A DNA stretch of 64,000 bases from Paenibacillus sp. MMS20-IR301 (GTDB lineage: Bacteria > Bacillota > Bacilli > Paenibacillales > Paenibacillaceae): NCBI RefSeq assembly GCF_032302195.1, contig NZ_CP135275.1:1116001-1180000 (forward strand). Direction: 5' to 3'. Shown in pieces: positions 28,197-36,500 of this stretch. The notes under the pieces are model-generated. The model had not been told where the DNA came from. It did not search any database and saw only the letters and a program-made list of their open reading frames with translations. A program made the translations under genes and the position numbers. Every line of letters begins with the position of its first letter. Position 1 is the stretch's first letter.

Positions 28197-28826
28197 TTAG
28201 TGCAGTTTCAGGTTTGAACTAACGGTGATATATATATTTCTGTATAATGGCATCTTCAATTCACTTATGTTCCAAAGCTCTTTGAACTCTGAGATGGATA
28301 CTTTGCGGTTATATTCCATACTTGTTACATTAACGAGCTCATTAAGCGATTCTGCAAAGTATAAATAATCTTCATCATATCCAATAACCGGGACGAAATG
28401 TAAGTAGTTTTGATTTTTATTTACTTTAATAAATACAATAACAGGAGTATTTTTACTAACCTCCTTTTTCAGCTGTCCTATATTACCTGTATGAAGGGTG
28501 GCTTTAAAGCCTTGCTGCTTCAGTAACGTGATAATCCCTTTTGGATACACATATCCGCTTTTTATTTTATAGGGCATGATCTTGTAGATTTCTTCTCCAC
28601 TTGCTTGAATTCCATAGTGCCTCATAAGATAAGCTGCCGAATATGCAGAACATTCAAAGTTTGTTTGAATATCAATCCGGTTGCGGGTGGTGACCAGGTG
28701 CTCCGGCGGATCATGCTTCTTCGGGAGAGCAGGAATTGGCAGACCCATAAGCCTACAATTGATCAAAGTGGTGATCAGCAGCCAATTTAAGACAGAAACA
28801 ATAATCCAGCCCAGTATTAACATCAT
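28197..28826 (-). CDS. C39-like papain-fold protein, membrane-anchored
   Basis: 209 residues. An N-terminal hydrophobic helix (~2-24) is followed by a C39-type papain-like domain: cysteine in TNFECSAYSAAYLMRHYG, His in NYLHFVPVIGYDEDYLYFAESL. A catalytic Cys/His pair is therefore present, with Asp/Glu in the following strand. Typical C39 domains cleave double-glycine leaders when fused to ABC transporters, but no transporter or leader peptide is nearby. The gene is clearly more AT-rich than its neighbours, which suggests later acquisition. Confidence 0.65.
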   Translation of the reverse strand: MMLILGWIIVSVLNWLLITTLINCRLMGLPIPALPKKHDPPEHLVTTRNRIDIQTNFECSAYSAAYLMRHYGIQASGEEIYKIMPYKIKSGYVYPKGIITLLKQQGFKATLHTGNIGQLKKEVSKNTPVIVFIKVNKNQNYLHFVPVIGYDEDYLYFAESLNELVNVTSMEYNRKVSISEFKELWNISELKMPLYRNIYITVSSNLKLH

Positions 28827-28856
28827 AGGATCCTCGCAATTATTAATATAGAATAT

Positions 28857-29762
28857 TCAACCTTCATATAAAAGACTCTCTACCCACCCGTAGCAACTCT
28901 CCAGCTGTTCAGCAGTAATCAGGTCGGAGCGGTGCTCGAACATAATCCTTACTCCAGGGTTCTCTTCGCGGATGATGCGCAGATAGTCTGCAATAGGGGC
29001 CCAGCCGTCCTCCGGACGCAGCTCTGGCAGCACCGGGTAATGGCTATACTGAACCTTCCCGTTAACTAGAACAGTGGACAGATGGATCAGAGAGGCATAC
29101 TTGAGGTATTTTCTCAGCAGCATCCGCGCATCAAAATCAGGGTCCAGCTTCTCTTGCAGATACAGACGGGCGGTATCCAGACACAGCTTAATACCGGGAT
29201 ATTCACTTAATAATTGTTCGAGAAAATCATGCCCGTAAACATACCGGTTTAGGCCGTCGAACTCGAGAACAGGCTGGAAACCGTACTCTTGGCCCTTTCT
29301 GCTCAGCCATGCGAATAAGTCTTCACTGCGCCGGATGAATTCTTCGAGCGTGATCTCACTTTCAAAAATATATTCCCGGCGGTCGCTAAACCGCCAGTGC
29401 TGCCAGTCCACGCGGTCATCCAGAATGACCGGCTTAGGATAATGAAACAATACATACTCAGGACGAAGCTCAGCCATATATTCCAGCTCTGCTTGAATAT
29501 GTCCGAAGGCGGCGTGCCGCTCATCCTGATCTTGCGACAGGAAGAGGGCATCCCGCAGCTTGGCAGCATCCGCCCTGAGCGGAAAATGGATGCCGGTATG
29601 AAATCCGTGCTGCTGTGAAGCTTTAAGCAAATTCAGGTAATCCTCACCGCTGCGGAAGGAACAGGCTTCGATTCCGTAGAAGCCGGGTTTGAAATCCTTC
29701 TGAAATTTGCCGTAATCGAATCCTCCGTATTGGCCGATCATAAATTTCTGCAATTCCTGCAC
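28857..29762 (-). CDS. Sugar phosphate isomerase/epimerase family TIM-barrel protein
   Basis: 301 residues. Xylose-isomerase-like AP-endonuclease-2 fold: TGIHFPLRAD, YVLFHYPKP, GFQPVLEFDGLNRY (metal Glu), PGIKLCLDTARLYLQ (metal Asp), LIHLSTVLVNGKVQYSHYPV, MFEHRSDLI (final Glu). The metal ligands of the barrel are recognisable, so an active isomerase, epimerase or hydrolase is likely; the substrate is unknown. GTG 29762 is used; an in-frame ATG at 29741 is an alternative. Confidence 0.78.
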   Translation of the reverse strand: MQELQKFMIGQYGGFDYGKFQKDFKPGFYGIEACSFRSGEDYLNLLKASQQHGFHTGIHFPLRADAAKLRDALFLSQDQDERHAAFGHIQAELEYMAELRPEYVLFHYPKPVILDDRVDWQHWRFSDRREYIFESEITLEEFIRRSEDLFAWLSRKGQEYGFQPVLEFDGLNRYVYGHDFLEQLLSEYPGIKLCLDTARLYLQEKLDPDFDARMLLRKYLKYASLIHLSTVLVNGKVQYSHYPVLPELRPEDGWAPIADYLRIIREENPGVRIMFEHRSDLITAEQLESCYGWVESLLYEG

Positions 29763-29942
29763 CCCGTTTATTTTCGTGTGTTCAACATAATTAATTTACA
29801 ATTCGCCTCTAATACAGTTTTTACCTGCACCGGTGCTACCGGGACAACAGGAATTATGATCTTCGGGTTATTCTTGATAGACAGCGGACAGGCTGGTTCA
29901 ATATACTGGAGGAAAGCGCCGGGACAGCAGAGGAGAATGAAG

Positions 29943-31031
29943 ATGACCCATGAAATGATTGCTAACCAGCGCATGCTCCGGCAGCGGATTCAGCAGCCCG
30001 GCAGCCTTCGGCCTGAGGAGGTCGTCCGGCGCTTTGGAGCTATGCAGGCACAGGATTATGGCCAGGCCGTCTGGGCAATCGGCCTGCGGACACCGTCAGC
30101 GGGGCTCGCTGAGGTCGAGCAGGCCATAGCAGAGCGCAAGCTGCTGCTGACCTGGACGCTGCGCGGCACACTGCATTTCATCCCGCCGGAGAATGCGAAG
30201 TGGATGCTACAGCTCTGTGCTCCGCGGATTATGCGCCAGGCTGCAGCGCGGCTGAATCAGCTCGCGCTTGATGATAAGCTCTTAGAGCGCTGCCGGAAGC
30301 TGTTATACCAGGCGCTGAAGGGCGGCCGGCAGCTGGAGCGCCAGGCTCTGCTGCAGCTGCTGGAACAGCAGGGCATCAGCACCGCCGGCCAGCGCGGCTA
30401 TCATATCCTGTGGCACAGCGCGTACAGCGGGCTCATCTGCTTCGGTCCGCGCAGCGGCAAGCAGCAGACATTCGTGCTGCTGGATGAATGGGCAGCAGAT
30501 TCACGCGAGTTATCCTTCAGCGAGTCGCTGGCAGAACTCGCCCGGCTGTATTTCACGGCACACGGGCCTGCGACCGTGCAGGATTTCGCCTGGTGGGCAG
30601 GGCTAACGCTCACGGATGCCCGTGCGGGGCATGAGGCGGTAAGAGCCGGCCTGCTGCCGGCAGTTGTTGACGGCTGTGAATACTGGCAGCCTGCTGAGCC
30701 TGGCACAGAGCGGACTGCCTTCCCCGGCGTTCACCTGCTGGCCGGATTCGACGAGTATATCCTCGGGTACAAAGACCGCAGTGCAGTCCTGGACCCGGAG
30801 ACGGCACCGCTGATTGTTCCCGGTAATAACGGCATCTTTCTGCCGACGCTGATTGCCGGCGGCCGGGCAGCCGGAACCTGGAAGCGGACCATTAAGCGCA
30901 AGGGCGCCGAGCTGTTCGTTAAGCCGTTCGCACCGCTGAATACCGGCATCCGGGAAGAGGTGCAGCAGGCGGCTGAACGTTACGCTGCCTTCCTGGACAT
31001 GCCCTTAATCAAGCTTGAATATGTACAGTAA
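29943..31031 (+). CDS. Winged-helix DNA-binding protein, AlkZ/YcaQ-related (HTH_42)
   Basis: 362 residues. ATG 29943 is 7 nt after AGAGGAG. Signature VRRFGAMQAQDYGQAVWAIGLR near residue 30 corresponds to the QxQ(D) motif of the AlkZ family; LLLTWTLRGTLHFI and the end LAGFDEYILGYKDRS, IVPGNNGIFLPTLIAGG are typical of pfam06224. AlkZ members are glycosylases that unhook DNA crosslinks; for this subgroup activity is unproven. Divergent from the TIM-barrel gene. Confidence 0.83.
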   Translation: MTHEMIANQRMLRQRIQQPGSLRPEEVVRRFGAMQAQDYGQAVWAIGLRTPSAGLAEVEQAIAERKLLLTWTLRGTLHFIPPENAKWMLQLCAPRIMRQAAARLNQLALDDKLLERCRKLLYQALKGGRQLERQALLQLLEQQGISTAGQRGYHILWHSAYSGLICFGPRSGKQQTFVLLDEWAADSRELSFSESLAELARLYFTAHGPATVQDFAWWAGLTLTDARAGHEAVRAGLLPAVVDGCEYWQPAEPGTERTAFPGVHLLAGFDEYILGYKDRSAVLDPETAPLIVPGNNGIFLPTLIAGGRAAGTWKRTIKRKGAELFVKPFAPLNTGIREEVQQAAERYAAFLDMPLIKLEYVQ

Positions 31032-31094
31032 TCAGAATGACAGAACCGTAGGGGTTCATCTTCTCCGGATAACCTAGCGAAGGAGTGTTTGCAC

Positions 31095-31574
31095 TTGGAA
31101 GACTATTCATTGCTGCTGGAACAGATCCTGCAGCAGGAGCAGGAATTGCAGTTTGACACATTCAGTAACGGAACCGCTATTCAAGTGGGCAGTGCAATAC
31201 TGGCCAGGGCGCAGAATATGGGGAAGTTGATTACCATTGATATCCGCATGAACGGAACGGTGCTGTTCCATGCCAAGATGGATAACAACGGCCCCGGCAA
31301 TGATCACTGGATCAACCGCAAGATCAATGCGGTGAACCATTTCGGCCATTGCTCTTATTATGTTCATGTGCTGCTTAAATCCAGGAATACTACCCTGCAG
31401 GAAAGCGCCTTTGTGGATCCGCTGGAATATGCAGCGGAAGGCGGTTGTTTCCCGCTTCAGCTGCGGAGTGCCGGAACGGTGGGGACAATCTCTGTATCCG
31501 GACTTGCCGGAGAAGAGGATCATGAGATGATTGTGGCTGTGCTGAAGCAGATCCTTAAGCAGGAAGCCCGATAG
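31095..31574 (+). CDS. UPF0303/heme-degrading domain protein
   Basis: 159 residues. TTG 31095 lies 9 nt after AAGGAG. The HbpS/UPF0303-like fold is indicated by AIQVGSAILARAQNMGKLITIDI, HWINRKINAVNHFGHCSYYV and the end GTISVSGLAGEEDHEMIV. Relatives bind heme or small metabolites in octamers; function is unknown. Monocistronic with its own terminator. Confidence 0.82.
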   Translation: MEDYSLLLEQILQQEQELQFDTFSNGTAIQVGSAILARAQNMGKLITIDIRMNGTVLFHAKMDNNGPGNDHWINRKINAVNHFGHCSYYVHVLLKSRNTTLQESAFVDPLEYAAEGGCFPLQLRSAGTVGTISVSGLAGEEDHEMIVAVLKQILKQEAR

Positions 31575-31587
31575 TAGGAAGTGCCGG

Positions 31588-31625
31588 GACAGTGTTTTGC
31601 CGAATGTGCAGACACTGTCTTTTTT
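31588..31625 (+). terminator. Intrinsic terminator
   Basis: GACAGTGT/ACACTGTC stem followed by six T, directly after the UPF0303 gene. Confidence 0.8.
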
Positions 31626-31763
31626 GCATAATTATAGCAAGGTATATATTAATAACTATTAAACTAATGAGTTGTATAGCCGCAAATTACTGGGCGAATT
31701 TCCCTAAATTATGCTATTCTAATAGAGTTGCAGCATTCAGTCAGATTAAAGGAGAGCTAACGT

Positions 31764-32231
31764 ATGACAATGATCAGACAGCTGATGCCAGGTGAGGCAA
31801 AGAGTATTACACCCATGATCCGCGAGGCATTTGACGTACATATATCCGTTAATTATTCAGCGCAGGGTGTCATAGAATTCTATAAGTATATTGATGTCGC
31901 TGCTATCAATAAGCGCATGCAGGAGGATCATGAAATATTCGTCGCTGCATCGGCAGAGGGGCTCTCAGGTATTGTCGAGCTGCGCAGCAACAACCATATC
32001 TCGCTGCTCTTTGTAAGAAACGAGCATAAAGGAACAGGGATTGGCAGAATTCTGCTGCAGCATGCAGTTGAACGGATGAAGGCAGAGGGAATTACGCAGA
32101 TTACGGTTAATTCATCGCCGAATTCTGTAGGCTTCTATGCCTCGCAAGGCTTCGTGCCGGTTGGCGAAGAACAGGAAGTGCAGGGGATCCGTTCCTTAAG
32201 AATGCTGCTGGATCTGGGACCCGAGGGATAA
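31764..32231 (+). CDS. GNAT family N-acetyltransferase
   Basis: 155 residues, ATG after AAAGGAGAGC. The acetyl-CoA-binding motif A is VRNEHKGTGIGRILLQHAVERM (Q/RxxGxG/A), followed by ITVNSSPNSVGFYASQGF. The acceptor is unknown. 32232-32398 is an AT-rich spacer without recognised features. Confidence 0.88.
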   Translation: MTMIRQLMPGEAKSITPMIREAFDVHISVNYSAQGVIEFYKYIDVAAINKRMQEDHEIFVAASAEGLSGIVELRSNNHISLLFVRNEHKGTGIGRILLQHAVERMKAEGITQITVNSSPNSVGFYASQGFVPVGEEQEVQGIRSLRMLLDLGPEG

Positions 32232-32398
32232 TTGTGTGCAACAGGTCTTCACACGGAATGCTCCATACGTCATGAAAGTGGACGATGGGGTATCTTTTTG
32301 TGTGTCCCCGGCAGGAATAATCTGGAGTGGCAGCGAATAGTAGCGGATATCAACAAAATTCGACTTTTCAAGTACATATACAAGTGGGGTAATGCACA

Positions 32399-33574
32399 AT
32401 GACAACCTGGAAGAAGACCTTATTTCTGATTATTACCTTTGTTCTGATCTTTGCGCTGCCCTTGTTCGGGAGCCTGGCGAAATGGAAAGGCCTGCCGCCC
32501 GGTTACGGTGAATTTCCTGCACAGAAGGTTGAAGCAGACCCTGGATTCAGCCTGCTGTATTTCTCGCTTGCCTGTATTGTAGCGCTGGTCATTACACTGG
32601 TTCTGGTATTTCCCCGCCTGTTCGGCTTCAGGAAGACTGCTGAGGAGCCGCCGGGGCAGGCTGCCCCGCAGAGGGATGCAGCTTCATATCCTGTCTGGTT
32701 CTGGTGGAGCCTGCCGGTGCTTGCACTTAGCTGGTTTTTGATGTGGGCGCGGGTGAAGCTGTTCATTTCCCTGGAGTATTATACATTTGTTCCGTTATGG
32801 TGGTCATTTATCCTGATTCTGGACGGTATTGTATACAAAAGAAATAACGGGGCGTCCATCATATCGCGTAAGCCTAAGGTAATGCAGCTGCTGGCAGTCG
32901 TGTCATGCTTCAGCTGGTTTGCTTTTGAATATCTGAACTTCTTCGTGCTTGAGAACTGGTATTATCCCAACAGTCAGGTGTTCTCCAATTTCGGTAATGT
33001 GTTCTGGTTCTCTTTATCGTACACCACGGTGCTACCGGCCATCTTCGAATGGTATCTGCTTCTGAAGACCTTCCGCCTGTTCCGCACACGGTACAGTAAT
33101 GGGCCCAAACTTAAGGTGTCAACAGCCTTCCTGGTTATTTATTATGTGCTGGGGCTGATATTAGCCTTCGGAATGGGTTATTATCCTTATCTGCTGTTTT
33201 GGGTGCTATGGGTTGCGCTGGTGCCGCTGCTGTCTGCCGCGATGGCGCTGGCCGGCTACTGGACGCCTTTTACGCCGATCAAGGACGGGGACTGGTCCAA
33301 GGTCATTCTTATTGGTCTGGCAACAGTCTTCAACGGCTTCTTCTGGGAATTCTGGAATTTCGGCAGTGAGTGGTTCCACGGGGATGCTCCAACCAATCCG
33401 AATTACTGGAAGTATTCTGTGCCTTATCTGGACAAGTTTCATATTTTCTCCGAAATGCCGGTGCTTGGTTACTTCGGTTATTTATTCTTTGGGCTGAACT
33501 GCTGGATTATTTGGCTGATTGCCGCATATGTGTTTAAATTTGACGCTGATTTTGAAGTGCTAAAGGTGGAGTAG
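32399..33574 (+). CDS. Polytopic membrane protein of unknown function
   Basis: 391 residues and about ten hydrophobic segments (~7-27, 52-74, 98-115, 125-146, 161-185, 198-220, 242-262, 266-287, 302-322, 357-380). Aromatic-rich motifs such as FFWEFWNFGSEWF and WFAFEYLNFFVLENWYYPN stand out, with acidic residues inside membrane segments. No family is recognised. It ends two bases before the start of the 1807-residue kinase-cyclase, so the two are almost certainly co-translated and it could be the membrane sensor or anchor of that protein. Confidence 0.8.
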   Translation: MTTWKKTLFLIITFVLIFALPLFGSLAKWKGLPPGYGEFPAQKVEADPGFSLLYFSLACIVALVITLVLVFPRLFGFRKTAEEPPGQAAPQRDAASYPVWFWWSLPVLALSWFLMWARVKLFISLEYYTFVPLWWSFILILDGIVYKRNNGASIISRKPKVMQLLAVVSCFSWFAFEYLNFFVLENWYYPNSQVFSNFGNVFWFSLSYTTVLPAIFEWYLLLKTFRLFRTRYSNGPKLKVSTAFLVIYYVLGLILAFGMGYYPYLLFWVLWVALVPLLSAAMALAGYWTPFTPIKDGDWSKVILIGLATVFNGFFWEFWNFGSEWFHGDAPTNPNYWKYSVPYLDKFHIFSEMPVLGYFGYLFFGLNCWIIWLIAAYVFKFDADFEVLKVE

Positions 33575-33576
33575 GA

Positions 33577-36500
33577 ATGATTGCTAATGGCAACTATCAG
33601 ATACTGGAAACCATTTCAGATCATAATATTAAAGCGGTTTACAGATGCAGCGAGGCTTCAACCGGAGAAACAGTCATTCTTAAGGTATTAAAAGCAGAAT
33701 TTACCGGAACCGAGGCCGTGATGCGCTTTAAGCAGGAATATAAGCTGCTCTCCGAGCTCAGCCGCCATACTACAGGGGTAATCCGGCCGCTTAAGCTGGA
33801 GGAAGTAAACGGACTTTATATTATGGTACTGGAGGATATATCCGGGCGGTCGCTCAAGCAGATTCTGGTACAAGAGAAGCCGGAGCAGAAGGAGCTGCTG
33901 CAGCTGGCGGTTAAGGTTGTGGATATTCTCGCAAGTATCCATGAGCAGAACGTCATTCATAAGGATATCAAGCCGTCGAATATCATCTGGAACCGTGAAC
34001 AGGATATTGTGCAGGTCATCGATTTCGATCTGGCCGTTAAGCTTTCTAAGGAAAGAAGGGAATTTCAGAACAGCGGTGTGCTGGAAGGCAGCCTGCTGTA
34101 TATTTCCCCTGAGCAGACCGGCCGGATGAACCGCAATATTGATTACCGCAGTGATTATTACTCGCTGGGAGTTGTGCTGTATGAGATGATGACCGGACTC
34201 CGGCCGTTTGATGCCCCGGAAATGCTGGAGCAGATCTATTCCATCATTGCCAAGGAGGCCGTTCCTCCCTATATGGCAACCGGCGGCAAAGTGTCGAGCG
34301 GCTTATCGGCTGTCATCATGAAGCTGATGGAGAAGTCGTCAGAAGACAGATACCGCAGCGCGTATGGAATTAAGGCGGACCTGAAGAAATGTCTGGCCGA
34401 AACCGAAGAGTTCGTGATTGGAGCAGAGGACCGGCGGGACACCTTCCGGATTCCGCAAAAAATAGTCGGCAGGCAGCAGGAGCTGACCCGGCTCGTAGGG
34501 GCATTCCGCAGCAGTGTTAAAGCCAGCTCACAGCTGATGCTTATCTCCGGGGATGCAGGTGTAGGCAAGACAGCCCTGGTGCATGAGCTGCACCAGACCA
34601 TCAGCCGGGAAAAGGGGCTGTTTGCCGAAGGGAAATTTGATCAGTATAACAAGAATATTCCTTACAGTGCTCTGATTCAGGCGTTCCGCCGGCTGATCAG
34701 CCAGCTGCTGGAGAGCCCCGATGAGGATTACAAAAGCTACATCAGCCGCTCCCTGAATCAGGCACTGGACGGCAACGGCCGGGTGATTGCCGGTTTAATT
34801 CCTGAGCTGTCCGCGCTCATTCAGGTTCAGCCGGATCCCGAGCCGCTGGGACCGTCGGAGGAGACTAACCGGTTCTTCATGAGCTTTGCCAAGTTTGTGG
34901 AAGGCATTATCCGGAATGATAAGCCGCTGGTCCTGTTCCTGGACGACCTCCAGTGGGCAGACTACTCCAGCCTGCAGCTTGTGGAGAAGCTGATGCTGGA
35001 CAACCATCTGCAGCGGCTGTTTGTGATTCTCTCCTACCGGCAGAATGAAATTCATGAAGGTCACCCCCTGTTTGCTTCCATTGCCAAAATAGAGAAGAAC
35101 CGTGAAGTATCGCGCATTCACTTGTCCCCCCTGAAGGAGGAGGATGTGCAGAGCCTGATTGCTGATGCCTTATACAGCACCACGGACCGGGTGCAGGAGC
35201 TGAGCGGCCTGGTCTATAAACGCTCCAAGGGTAATTCCTTCTTCCTGACGGAAATTCTGAAGGATCTGCACAAGCGGGGACTGTTCTATTTCGATAAGCT
35301 GAGCGGGGAATGGAACTGGAGGCTTGCACAGATCGCCAGCCTGCCGGTCAACGACAATGTGGTTGATTTCCTTGTCGGCCAGCTGCAGACGCTGCCGGAG
35401 GAAGTCCGCAGCATATTGATGCTCAGCTCGGCCATCGGCAGCGAATTCGATTACAGTATGCTGACACTAATCGCTGATGCACCTCCGGAGGCCATTGCCG
35501 CAGCGGTGGGCAGGGCGGTGCAGGAGGAATTCATTCTCCCGTCAGATCACAGATACGCAATCTTTGCCGGTGCGCTGGGTGAACCCGGCGGACTGCCGGT
35601 ACAGACTGGTATCCGGCTCAAATTCGCCCATGACCGGATTCAGCAGGCCTTCTACCAGCTGCTTGATGCGGAGCGCGGAAAAAAACTCCATCTCAGTATC
35701 GGACGGCTGCTGCTGAAGAATCTGGACCGCGGGGAAGTTGAAGAGAAGCTTGTCGATATAGCTGCCCATATGAATAAGGGGCTCGAGTACATCAGCGACA
35801 GCAACGAGCGGGATGAGGTCATTGCCCTCAATCTGCGGGCGGCACAGAAAGCAAAAGCCGGCTTTGGCTACGACTCGGCGTTTCTTCTGCTGGAGGCGGC
35901 AATTACATTGCTCCCTCCGGACTCCTGGTCTTCAGACCGGGGCCGGACTCCGGAAATCTATAGAGTCTACGCGGAATGCAGCTATCTGACCCATCATGTG
36001 GAGCAGGCGGAGCAGGCCTGCAGCCTGCTGCTGGCCCACACCACAGATCCGCTGGGGCTTGCGGAAATATATGAAATGCAGGCCAATCATTATATGTATC
36101 TCGGCATGATGCCGGAATCGATTGCTTCAGGACGGCGGGGCCTTCAGGTGCTTGGCATTCATATTCCGGCGAAGGCCGGCATGGTCTCCGTGCTGAAGGA
36201 ACTGCTCGTCATCAAGGCTGCGCTCCGGGGCCGGTCGCCGGAAGGGATCTTTGCCTCGCCGGAGATGAAAGATCCGCAGATGAAGCTGGTCATGCGGCTG
36301 CTGATTAACTTTATCCCGCCGTCCTTTATCTCAGGGGAGACTTCCCTGTTCGGCCTTGTGGTGCTCAAGAAGGTGGGACTGACGCTGAAATACGGCAATT
36401 CCCCGGAGTCTGCCCTTGCTTTTATCGGCTATGCCATGCTGTTGTCCGGCTTCGGTGATACGAAGGGGGCCTTTGAATTCGGGCGGCTTGGAATCAGAAT

